Source: an uncultured Candidatus Melainabacteria bacterium (GTDB taxonomy: Bacteria > Cyanobacteriota > Vampirovibrionia > Gastranaerophilales > Gastranaerophilaceae). From it: DNA of 64,000 nt. The DNA is taken from NCBI GenBank assembly GCA_947364235.1, contig CANARY010000004.1, positions 62,001-126,000 on the forward strand, written 5' to 3'. Positions within the stretch are counted from its first letter, which is position 1; every line of letters starts with the position of its first letter. The translations under genes and the position numbers were made by a program. Of the stretch, positions 24,714 to 31,743 are shown piece by piece. The notes under the pieces were generated by a model. That model searched no databases. It had not been told where the DNA came from and saw nothing but the letters and a program-made list of their open reading frames with translations.

Positions 24714-25394
24714 ATGTTTAACGAAATTAAAACTCATGAAATTACGGTCGACATTGTTATTTTGACAATAAAAGATGATGCATTGCAGGCTTTGCTTGTA
24801 AAACGTAATAATGAACCGTTCAAAGATAAATGGGCGATACCGGGCGGATATGTTCGAATGTCTGAAAATCTCGATGAAGCGGCAATGAGAGTTTTGAAAG
24901 AAAAAACAAACGTTGATAATATTTATTTGGAACAGCTTTATACTTTTGGCGACCCTCTTAGACACCCTGTTTCAAGAGTTATTACGTGTGCTTATTTTGC
25001 TTTGATAAGAGCAGAAGATTTTGATGTTGTAACAACAGCAGAATTGGCTTGGCATAAAGTTTCTGATCTGCCTCCGCTTGCTTTTGACCACAAAGAAATT
25101 ATTCAGTATTCTCTAAAACGTACAAGAGAACGTTTGGAAATGTGTCCAGTTGCTTATCAGCTTTTAAACGAAAAATTTACTTTGACAGAGATGCAGAAAG
25201 CTTATGAAATGATTATGGAAAAGAAGCTTGATAAGCGTAATTTTAGAAAAAAAGTTATCACAACTGACGGGCTTAGAGAGCTTAACGAGTTTTCGAAATC
25301 GTCTTCTAAAAGACCGGCAAGGCTGTATACTTTTGATAATATTAAGCTTAACTCTAAAAGAGCACACTTCATTAAAAAGGAGACAAAATGTTAA
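24714..25394 (+). CDS. nrtR: NrtR-like transcription regulator (degenerate Nudix + winged helix)
   Basis: 226 residues. Residues 10-145 are a Nudix fold. The Nudix box reads GGYVRMSENLDEAAMRVLKEK, where the catalytic REuxEE is RVLKEK, so hydrolysis is probably lost. Residues 150-220 are the winged helix seen in NrtR (FTLTEMQKAYEMIMEKKLDKRNFRKKV). NrtR binds ADP-ribose and represses NAD-biosynthesis genes; none is adjacent. The start chosen (MFNEIKTHEITVDIV) matches family starts. It overlaps secG by 7 nt. Confidence 0.8.
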   Translation: MFNEIKTHEITVDIVILTIKDDALQALLVKRNNEPFKDKWAIPGGYVRMSENLDEAAMRVLKEKTNVDNIYLEQLYTFGDPLRHPVSRVITCAYFALIRAEDFDVVTTAELAWHKVSDLPPLAFDHKEIIQYSLKRTRERLEMCPVAYQLLNEKFTLTEMQKAYEMIMEKKLDKRNFRKKVITTDGLRELNEFSKSSSKRPARLYTFDNIKLNSKRAHFIKKETKC

Positions 25395-25612
25395 CATTTT
25401 TTTGGATATTACAAGTTTTATCAGCATCATTGCTGATTGTATTAATTCTTATGCATTCACCTAAAGGCGACGGCATTGCAGGGATTGGAAACGCTGCTCA
25501 AGTATTTTCTTCCCAAAAAAGCGCTGAAAAAGGATTAAACAAATTGACAGGTATTGTTGCTGCAGTATTTGTTGTATGTGTTTTTCTTTTAGGGTTTGGC
25601 ATAATAAAATAG
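25388..25612 (+). CDS. secG: preprotein translocase subunit SecG
   Basis: 74 residues with two membrane helices (residues 4-20 and 54-72) and the SecG loop IVLILMHSPKGDGIAGIGNAAQVF. It assists SecYEG at the inner membrane. AAAAGGAG lies just before the ATG, inside the end of the NrtR-like gene. Confidence 0.93.
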   Translation: MLTFFWILQVLSASLLIVLILMHSPKGDGIAGIGNAAQVFSSQKSAEKGLNKLTGIVAAVFVVCVFLLGFGIIK

Positions 25613-25613
25613 C

Positions 25614-26351
25614 ATGAATGAAATTTTTTCAAGAAATGTTTTGTACTGGGGTGAAGATGCTCAGAACAGGATTTTAAACTCTCATGTATGTGTATTCGGT
25701 TTAGGCGGAGTAGGCGGATTCTGCGCAGAAGCTCTTGCTAGAAGCGGAGTGGGCGAGCTTACGCTTATTGATTTTGACAGAGTTTCAAAAACGAATATTA
25801 ATCGTCAAATTGTTGCTTTACATTCGACGGTTGGAATGCTTAAAACAGAGCTGTTTGAGAGAAGGCTCAAAGATATTAATCCGGAAATTAAGCTTAATCT
25901 TATAAGCGATTTTTATCTTGAGGATTTTGATTTTTCAGGGATTGATTATGCAGCAGATGCAATTGATACAATGCGCTCGAAAGTTAATCTTTTATCAGCT
26001 TGTATTGAAAAAAATATTCCGGTAATTTCTTCGATGGGTGCAGGTAATCGAATGCATCCGGAGATGCTTTACGTTTCTGATATTTCTGAAATTCATGATA
26101 AAAAAGCTCCATTTGTTTCACAGGTTATTTACCAGTTAAAAAAACGCGGAATAGAAAGCGGAATAACTGTTGTTACCAGCGATGAAAAACCGTTTGTACA
26201 GGAAAAAATCAGCGAGCTTGAAACTGTAGTAACTCAAAGCGGTGAAGAGATTCAGTTTAATAAAATAATCCCTTCTTCTACACCTTTTGTTGCTTCTGCT
26301 GCAGGAATTATTATGGCGTCAAAGATTGCTGCGTATCTTGGGAGGTTATGA
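25614..26351 (+). CDS. tcdA: tRNA threonylcarbamoyladenosine dehydratase (TcdA)
   Basis: 245 residues. ThiF/E1-like: nucleotide motif VFGLGGVGGFCAEALARSG, Arg finger in NINRQIVAL, DAIDTMRSKVNL, and SSMGAGNRMHP. It makes cyclic t6A from t6A37 in ANN-decoding tRNAs using ATP. It starts 1 nt after secG ends and its stop overlaps the MerR-like gene start. Confidence 0.92.
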   Translation: MNEIFSRNVLYWGEDAQNRILNSHVCVFGLGGVGGFCAEALARSGVGELTLIDFDRVSKTNINRQIVALHSTVGMLKTELFERRLKDINPEIKLNLISDFYLEDFDFSGIDYAADAIDTMRSKVNLLSACIEKNIPVISSMGAGNRMHPEMLYVSDISEIHDKKAPFVSQVIYQLKKRGIESGITVVTSDEKPFVQEKISELETVVTQSGEEIQFNKIIPSSTPFVASAAGIIMASKIAAYLGRL

Positions 26352-26767
26352 TGTATACAATAAAAAATGTTGCTCAAAAGATGGAAATTTCTGAACATAC
26401 GCTTCGTTTCTGGGCAAAAAGCGGATTTTTCCCTTTTGTTACAAGAAACCAAAATAATATAAGGCAATTTTCAGAAGATGATTTAAACTGGGTCAGAATT
26501 GTTAAGTGCTTACGTTCTGTCGGTTGTGAAAATAAGCTTGTTAAAAGATATATAGACCTTTGTATTGTCGGTGATTCTACTATTACCGAGCGGTATGAGA
26601 TAATCAAAGCAACAAAAGAAAAAGCTTTATTACAAATGGAAGAGCTGAAAAACCAGCTTAGCCTTCTTGATTACAAAGAAAGTTATTACAAGAATTTAAT
26701 CAAAAATAATCTTGAAGACGAATGGAATCCGATGAATAAAAATAAGCCAAAAGAATGTGCGGTGTAG
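26348..26767 (+). CDS. MerR-family regulator
   Basis: 139 residues. N-terminal winged helix YTIKNVAQKMEISEHTLRFWAKSGFFP, then RQFSEDDLNWVRIVKCLRSVGC, and a C-terminal dimerisation coiled coil (residues 85-120). No effector domain and no cysteine pattern for metal, so the signal it senses cannot be told. The ATG overlaps tcdA's stop (ATGA). Confidence 0.85.
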   Translation: MMYTIKNVAQKMEISEHTLRFWAKSGFFPFVTRNQNNIRQFSEDDLNWVRIVKCLRSVGCENKLVKRYIDLCIVGDSTITERYEIIKATKEKALLQMEELKNQLSLLDYKESYYKNLIKNNLEDEWNPMNKNKPKECAV

Positions 26768-26768
26768 G

Positions 26769-27134
26769 ATGGAAACGCTTGCTCTAAGGAATTATGCGCA
26801 TTTAGGCGATGCTGTTTGGGAAATCTTTGTGCGCGAATACGTGATTTTAAAAACCTCAAACTCCAAGATGTTACACAAGATGACAACCGATAGAGTAAAT
26901 GCAGGGTTTCAAGCAGATATGCTTAATTTAATTTCTGACGATTTAACAGAAGAAGAGCTTGAGCTTGTAAGAAGGGCAAGGAATCTTCCTATTCCTGTCG
27001 GAAGGCGTTCAATTCAAAACGTTTACAGGCTTTCTACTGCGTTTGAAGTCTTAATCGGGTACTGGTATTTGGAAGATAAATTAAGGCTGGAAAATTTTTA
27101 TAATATATTTCGTTCAACCGAGTTTTTTAACTAA
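26769..27134 (+). CDS. mrnC: mini-ribonuclease III
   Basis: 121 residues, an RNase III catalytic domain with no double-stranded-RNA-binding domain: LGDAVWEIFVREYVI, then VNAGFQADMLNLI, RRARNLPIP and STAFEVLIGYWYLED. It matures 23S rRNA ends in Firmicutes and Cyanobacteria. The family is restricted to those and related groups, which fits the proposed lineage. It starts 1 nt after the MerR-like stop and converges with a TPR gene (8-nt overlap). Confidence 0.9.
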   Translation: METLALRNYAHLGDAVWEIFVREYVILKTSNSKMLHKMTTDRVNAGFQADMLNLISDDLTEEELELVRRARNLPIPVGRRSIQNVYRLSTAFEVLIGYWYLEDKLRLENFYNIFRSTEFFN

Positions 27135-28164
27135 GTCCAAGCTCTTGATTAATTCTTTCAGTGTATTCTTGTAAAATATGACTATCTGGACATTGTTCAA
27201 GTAATCTATTCAGCTCCTGTTTGGCTAAAGCGAGATAACCTGTATCGTAAAGGATAATTATTTTTAAAAGGTTTGCTTCAAATAAATTATCTGGAAGTTC
27301 TTCCAGCGCACGTTTGTAATGCTTTTCAGAATAATAAAGGTTTGCTAAAGCAAAATGGTAGTTTTGGTTTAGCGGGTTTAGAGAAATTGCAATGTTGTAG
27401 TATTTTTTAGCAAAAGCTGTATCGCCTTGTTTGAAATACATGTTTGCAAGGTTGTAGTAGTATTTATCATTGTTTGGTTCTAGCTTAATCGCTTTTTGTA
27501 AATGTTTGCAGGCGGTTTTATAGCTGCCTTGATAATCTTCAATTAGTCCGCAAAAATTTAAAAGCTCTGCGTTTTCGCTGGTATCTGAAAGTTTATGTAC
27601 AAGCTCAACGCATTTATCTTTCTTGTTTTCAGCGTAGTAAATTTGTCCTAAAAGCAGTAAAATTTCCTGATTTTCTGGATTTATGGAATAAATTTTTTCT
27701 GCAAGCTCTTCTGCTTTTGAAAAATTCTGCGTGCGGTATAGAGCTTTTGCTTGTTCTAAAACGACGTTCGTGTTTTCGGTTTCAATGTTATATTCAAAAA
27801 TTTCTTCAAATTTGCCCTGAAGATTTAAAAGCTTAAAAATTTCTGCTAAATCTTTACTGCTGTTTGATATGCAATAGATATTTTTTGCTGTTTGTTCAGC
27901 TTCTTGGAGTGCTCCTTTATCAATAAAAATTTGTTTAAGAAGTTTTAGTGCGTTTATATGTTCAGGTGCATTATCAAGAATTTGTTCAATATAGCTGAGG
28001 GCGCGTTCTTCGTCGCTTAATTTGTAGTACAGCTCTGCAATTTCAAGAAGCAGCTCTGAGCTTGTATTATCTTCTTCCAAAGCTTTGTAGAAAACTTCAA
28101 TAGCTTTTTTGTAATGACCTTTTTGTTTAAGTATAAAGCCTTCTTGCAATAAATTTTTAATCAT
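27127..28164 (-). CDS. TPR-repeat protein
   Basis: 345 residues made almost entirely of tetratricopeptide repeats (about nine), for example KGHYKKAIEVFYKALEEDN at the start and GSYKTACKHLQKAIKLEPNN near residue 215. No signal peptide or membrane segment, so it is probably a cytoplasmic scaffold. It overlaps the DivIC-like gene by 8 nt and may be cotranscribed with it. Confidence 0.85.
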   Translation of the reverse strand: MIKNLLQEGFILKQKGHYKKAIEVFYKALEEDNTSSELLLEIAELYYKLSDEERALSYIEQILDNAPEHINALKLLKQIFIDKGALQEAEQTAKNIYCISNSSKDLAEIFKLLNLQGKFEEIFEYNIETENTNVVLEQAKALYRTQNFSKAEELAEKIYSINPENQEILLLLGQIYYAENKKDKCVELVHKLSDTSENAELLNFCGLIEDYQGSYKTACKHLQKAIKLEPNNDKYYYNLANMYFKQGDTAFAKKYYNIAISLNPLNQNYHFALANLYYSEKHYKRALEELPDNLFEANLLKIIILYDTGYLALAKQELNRLLEQCPDSHILQEYTERINQELGLS

Positions 28165-28585
28165 GTTTTATAAATCTCATTAGTTTTGCAATCGGATCCA
28201 GAACATCTTTTTCATCTTCCGGTTTTGTGTTGATAATTACCAGAACTTCATCTTCTCCTGACATTTTTAAGTTATTTCTCGCGATTGCTTCTAAGCCTGT
28301 AACATTTGAAAAGTTTTTAATGTTGTCTTGAAGCTGTTCGTTTAGTGCTTTTGCAGAGTTTCTTGTTTTTGTTATTTGAACAATTTTTGCTTTGTAAGAA
28401 ACAATTTTTGAAATATTCAAAACAGCGCTGATAGTGATTTGGATAAGGCAAAGAAGCAGGATTACTGTTAGAAATGAATAATAGAAACCGTTTGAAGCAG
28501 ATGATCTTTTTTTCTTTGCTTCGGCTTTTTTTGCACGGTTAATTACTCGTTTTTGCATTCTCTGTTCTTGTCTGTATCTAATCAT
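28157..28585 (-). CDS. DivIC/FtsB-like septum formation protein
   Basis: 142 residues. A basic cytoplasmic N-terminus (residues 1-32, with KKAEAKKKR), one membrane helix (about 34-56), a coiled coil (about 65-95) and the DivIC C-terminal motif GLEAIARNNLKMSGEDEVLVII. Acts in the divisome with FtsL and FtsQ/DivIB. The overlap with the TPR gene suggests joint expression. Confidence 0.82.
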   Translation of the reverse strand: MIRYRQEQRMQKRVINRAKKAEAKKKRSSASNGFYYSFLTVILLLCLIQITISAVLNISKIVSYKAKIVQITKTRNSAKALNEQLQDNIKNFSNVTGLEAIARNNLKMSGEDEVLVIINTKPEDEKDVLDPIAKLMRFIKHD

Positions 28586-28614
28586 AAATCAATTATATAA
28601 AAGTCTGATGATAA

Positions 28615-29325
28615 TTACAACTTAAATCCTGTTGAAAAACTTACAGCAGTGCTTCGTTTACCGCTGGAATAATAAGATTCTGCCAGGCCAAGTTCAAATT
28701 TTAAAGATTCGGCGTATTTTTTCAAAGCAGGGCTGTAAACAAGTGTAATTTCGTTTTTGTTTTTTGGCAGGTTAACATAGTTGGTAAAGCTGTCTTTTAA
28801 TGTGAGCCTGTCTGTAATGTGCCATTCTGGGGTTACTCTGGCCGTTGCATATTGCGAACCTACGTCTTGAGAAGCATTTTGTCTTATTGTTGTATTAAGA
28901 GAAAAATACTTTGGGAAGTCATATCTCACAAAAACTCCTGTAGAAGATTCGATTTGAGAATATGAAATTTCTTCATCCCAAATTGTTCCGTAAGTAAATC
29001 CGTGTGTGCTTTCAGTTAAGCTTCCGCTCAAAGGAAGAATATCTTTTAAAGCGTTCCTTGTTACTGCTGCCCTTGCGAGGGCGCTCCTGGGTGTGTTGGT
29101 ATTTGATGTGATGTTCAACATTTTAACAGGAATTGTAACTGAACGCTGCGGAATGTTAACTCTGGGCTTATCAATGTTTTCGTCAAGGTAGATTGTTTCA
29201 ACCGGGTTGTCATCATATTCTACCTGACCTTGAAGTTTGTAAGTTTCTTTAACTTGTTCTTCTTCGCAAAGAGCAGGCTGGAAATTTACAAATATTAAAA
29301 AAATTATTAATAGAATTCTAAACAT
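28615..29325 (-). CDS. exported beta-strand-rich (outer-membrane-like) protein
   Basis: 236 residues. Signal peptide (1-20, ending PALC; lipobox-like but imperfect). The C-terminal 110 residues alternate polar and aromatic residues (FVRYDFPKYFSLNTTIRQN, ATARVTPEWHITDRLTLKD) and end in a hydrophobic strand closing at FKL, the pattern of an outer-membrane beta barrel. The middle is low in complexity. I recognise no family. The mRNA looks leaderless: TTGAAA-N17-TAAAAT, then 6 nt, then ATG. Confidence 0.6.
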   Translation of the reverse strand: MFRILLIIFLIFVNFQPALCEEEQVKETYKLQGQVEYDDNPVETIYLDENIDKPRVNIPQRSVTIPVKMLNITSNTNTPRSALARAAVTRNALKDILPLSGSLTESTHGFTYGTIWDEEISYSQIESSTGVFVRYDFPKYFSLNTTIRQNASQDVGSQYATARVTPEWHITDRLTLKDSFTNYVNLPKNKNEITLVYSPALKKYAESLKFELGLAESYYSSGKRSTAVSFSTGFKL

Positions 29326-29360
29326 ACTAATATTTTAGTTTAAATAGAGAATGATTTCAA
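29326..29360 (-). promoter_or_regulatory. leaderless-type promoter of the exported protein gene
   Basis: Minus strand TTGAAA (29360-29355), 17-nt spacer, TAAAAT (29337-29332); 6 nt later is the ATG at 29325. No ribosome site. Confidence 0.5.
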
Positions 29361-29440
29361 TTAAAATTTCTCCAACCGGAGAATGTTTTTTTCTAACAAA
29401 ATGAAAGATAACTAATTGTAAGTTATAAGTGAGGTTTATT

Positions 29441-29866
29441 ATGAAAAAAATGTTTTTAATTTTAGGTTTAGTGATGCTTACCGGCTGTGCTTGGGCGGAA
29501 GACAATATTGCAGTTGTGGATTTGCAGAAAATAGTTAGTAATTCTTCGCAGGTCAGACAGCTAAAACAAGAGCATGCTAAGAAAATGGAAGAACTTAATA
29601 AAGTTATTGTAAATGCAAGAGGAGCAATTTCTAAAGAAACTGACGCATCTAAAATTTTACAGTTAGAAGAGAAATACACAAATGAATTCAATGATAAAAA
29701 GGCTGCTCTTGATAAAGATTATTCAAATCGTTTAAATGCAATAGAAAAAAATATTAAAGATGAGATTGCAAAAAAAGCTCAAGCAGATAATTATGATTAC
29801 GTTTTTGCAAAAAGCGTGCTTTTGTACGGCGGAAAAGATATTACTAATGAAATAAAAGTTAAGTGA
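29441..29866 (+). CDS. OmpH/Skp-like periplasmic protein
   Basis: 141 residues from the ATG at 29441 (GAGGT before it). Signal peptide with LTGC, so either a lipoprotein or a protein cut at AWA-ED. The mature part has the OmpH start IAVVDLQKIVSNSSQVRQLK, a long coiled coil (about 40-105) and the end YDYVFAKSVLLYGGKDIT. Skp-like chaperones escort outer-membrane proteins. Confidence 0.85.
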   Translation: MKKMFLILGLVMLTGCAWAEDNIAVVDLQKIVSNSSQVRQLKQEHAKKMEELNKVIVNARGAISKETDASKILQLEEKYTNEFNDKKAALDKDYSNRLNAIEKNIKDEIAKKAQADNYDYVFAKSVLLYGGKDITNEIKVK

Positions 29867-29878
29867 TATTAAGACAAC

Positions 29879-29908
29879 TTGTTGCTTTATAGTTTTTTGT
29901 ATTATAAT
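29879..29908 (+). promoter_or_regulatory. sigma70-like promoter of the 110-residue exported protein gene
   Basis: TTGTTG (29879-29884), 18-nt spacer, TATAAT (29903-29908), then GGAG at 29927-29930 before the ATG at 29940. Confidence 0.5.
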
Positions 29909-29939
29909 ATTGATACAAAAGCTTATGGAGAACAAAGTT

Positions 29940-30269
29940 ATGCAAAAGAAAATTTTGATTTCATTAGGTTTCATGGCAGTTGCAGGATTTACTGCTCAAG
30001 CATTTGCTCATTCAACAATTTATACTGATGAGCTTGGCAGAATGCACTTTTTAGGTAAAGACCCTGGAGCTAAAACTCTTCAAAAAGTTGAAGATTATAA
30101 TGATCCTGCTCAAAAAGACGTAACTAACGTTGTTAATAATAACGAAGAACAGCCTTCTGAAGCAGAAGAAACAAAGGTAAACGATAAGAAACCGGAAAAA
30201 GTCCGCAAAATGTATTCTGAATCTGCAATACCAAATAACAATCAGAAAATGTTCTGGCAGATCTGGTAA
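29940..30269 (+). CDS. small exported protein of unknown function
   Basis: 109 residues from the ATG at 29940, with GGAG 9 nt upstream. Signal peptide of about 24 residues ending AQAFA. The mature part starts HSTIYTDELGRMHFLGKDPG and is then acidic, rich in Asn, Glu and Lys, ending FWQIW. No family recognised. It stands just before tRNA-Gln. Confidence 0.65.
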   Translation: MQKKILISLGFMAVAGFTAQAFAHSTIYTDELGRMHFLGKDPGAKTLQKVEDYNDPAQKDVTNVVNNNEEQPSEAEETKVNDKKPEKVRKMYSESAIPNNNQKMFWQIW

Positions 30270-30276
30270 TAAATGT

Positions 30277-30347
30277 TCCCGGATCGTCTAGCGGCAGGAC
30301 TGAAGATTCTGGCTCTTCCAACAGTGGTTCGAATCCATTTCCGGGAG
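30277..30347 (+). tRNA. tRNA-Gln (anticodon CTG)
   Basis: 71 nt without encoded CCA. Acceptor TCCCGGA/TCCGGGA; D arm GTCTAGCGGCAGGAC; anticodon stem GAAGA/TCTTC around TTCTGGC, so anticodon CTG; T arm around GGTTCGAATCC. Discriminator G. Followed by a terminator. Confidence 0.93.
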
Positions 30348-30357
30348 ATTTTTGGAT

Positions 30358-30395
30358 AAAAAGACTCTTTAACAAACTTGTTGAAGGGTCTTTTT
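30358..30395 (+). terminator. terminator after tRNA-Gln
   Basis: Long imperfect hairpin with arms AAAAAGAC-CTTTAACA and TGTTGAAG-GTCTTTTT, ending in a T-run. The following 216 nt to the next gene hold only a 10-bp inverted repeat (AGATGAACTT at 30403 and AAGTTCATCT at 30463) and a short GC-rich patch. Confidence 0.85.
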
Positions 30396-30612
30396 GACTT
30401 ATAGATGAACTTTAAGCCGTCAATAAAAAAGTTCGGGAAAACTAATTATTTACTCTAAAAGCAAGTTCATCTTGTGTAAAATTAAGATTTTTGCGCAAAA
30501 GTACAATCTTTTCTTGAATATCCAAACCAAAAACTTTTGCCAGGCGTTTTGCGGCCGCGGCGCGAAAATTTCGTTGGCAAAAAATTTTTTTAGAAGTTTT
30601 ATTGCCAATATA

Positions 30613-31269
30613 ATGAATATTTCACCAATCAATCAAAATCAATTTCAATCGCAGCCTGCTTTTAAAGCTATTCTTGTAAAAAAACTTGAGCCTGTTGTCC
30701 GCAGGCAAAATGTTACATTTTATAACAATGCAACTGCAATGCTTGATGAGCCTCGTCCGTTTGTATCAGGAATCAAGTATTTGATTAATGCTATTATAAA
30801 AAATGAAGCTCAAGGTTTTGCTTCAACTATCGATATACTTGATGTGACACGTTTAAAAGATATATTACAAAAAGCTCCGGAAAATATTTTTTCTCAACGT
30901 ACCGTATTTGGAATAATTGGAGCGGGAATTAATACAACAGCTCTTGAGCTCGATAACAATGAAGTGCTTTCGGTCTCGACTAATCTAGATTGTTTTGAAA
31001 AGCGGGATTTTGAAGATTTTGATTTACCTGTTAAGAAAATGGTGTCTTATGCTGATAATAAAAACAGCGGCTGGTATATAAGGGATAAAGGTGAGCCGGT
31101 TACTGAAGAAGAACTGTTTGAGCTTGGGCAAAGGATTTTTTCAAAAGGTTATATGCTGGAAGATTGGCGTTCTGAACAGGCTTGTAATCTGAATGGAAAG
31201 ACTTATCTTTTAGATTATGAATGCGCTTATATTCCTGATGTTATTCAAAGTTTTTTAAGATTTTTTTAG
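30613..31269 (+). CDS. unknown protein with lineage-type N-terminus
   Basis: 218 residues from the ATG at 30613 (MNISPINQNQFQSQPAFKAI). The N-terminus resembles those of several unknowns here (Asn-rich, NQxF, then FK). The C-terminal half has NSGWYIRDKGEPVTEEELF and KTYLLDYECAYIPDV; the second recalls the metal-binding end of a small kinase-like fold, but the resemblance is weak. A longer reading upstream starts in a GC-rich patch and has no ribosome site. It converges with the cysteine-cluster gene (15-nt overlap). Confidence 0.6.
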   Translation: MNISPINQNQFQSQPAFKAILVKKLEPVVRRQNVTFYNNATAMLDEPRPFVSGIKYLINAIIKNEAQGFASTIDILDVTRLKDILQKAPENIFSQRTVFGIIGAGINTTALELDNNEVLSVSTNLDCFEKRDFEDFDLPVKKMVSYADNKNSGWYIRDKGEPVTEEELFELGQRIFSKGYMLEDWRSEQACNLNGKTYLLDYECAYIPDVIQSFLRFF

Positions 31270-31650
31270 ATAGTTTTCAAAGCTTTTGTCTTCAATTTTG
31301 TAACCGCACCCTTTGTGAAGCTTTCCAGGGTAGAAAATCTTTTTTGCGGGATAGTTTCTGCACATTTTGAGGCGCTTATCGTAAACTGAGCATAAGCCTT
31401 CTTCTGTTACATATCTGCAAGCAAAAATAAGGTTTCCTTCTTCATCTTTTCCGCGTATATAAAACCTCTTATATGCCGGAAAGAGGAATTGCATGATTTT
31501 AAAGTCTGTTGTTGTATAAGTATCGAAGCTATACATGTAACGGCAGCATTTTCCGCATTTTAAACACTCGCCCGTGATTTTGTATTCCATTTTCTCGGGA
31601 ACAAAATATGAAAGAAATTCATTCTTGAGAATATTAAAAAAACTTAACAT
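31255..31650 (-). CDS. YkgJ-family cysteine cluster protein
   Basis: 131 residues. Cysteine pattern CLKCGKCCRYM at about residue 29, then FACRYVTEEGLCSVYDKRLKMC and a later KGCG. These eight cysteines define the YkgJ (UPF0153) family, thought to bind zinc or an iron-sulfur cluster. Role unknown. Confidence 0.85.
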   Translation of the reverse strand: MLSFFNILKNEFLSYFVPEKMEYKITGECLKCGKCCRYMYSFDTYTTTDFKIMQFLFPAYKRFYIRGKDEEGNLIFACRYVTEEGLCSVYDKRLKMCRNYPAKKIFYPGKLHKGCGYKIEDKSFENYLKKS

Positions 31651-31743
31651 TATTTCTTAAAACGCTCCCTTCTAATATTTATTTGTTAGAATATTAACAT
31701 AGTATCTGGATTGAGAGATAAAATCAATAAAAGGATTGTATTA

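Noticed and set aside
29369..29386. TTCTCC-AACC-GGAGAA hairpin before the OmpH-like gene as terminator
   Set aside because: Short 6-bp stem between two divergent genes, where a terminator has no transcript to end; left unannotated.
29335..29691. 118-codon minus-strand frame
   Set aside because: Antisense to the OmpH-like gene and its upstream region, with no domain or ribosome site.
30472..30612. Upstream extension of the 218-residue protein in a GC-rich patch
   Set aside because: No ribosome site; the extension is translated from a leader with a NotI-like GC patch and does not resemble protein. The ATG at 30613 with the lineage-type start is better.
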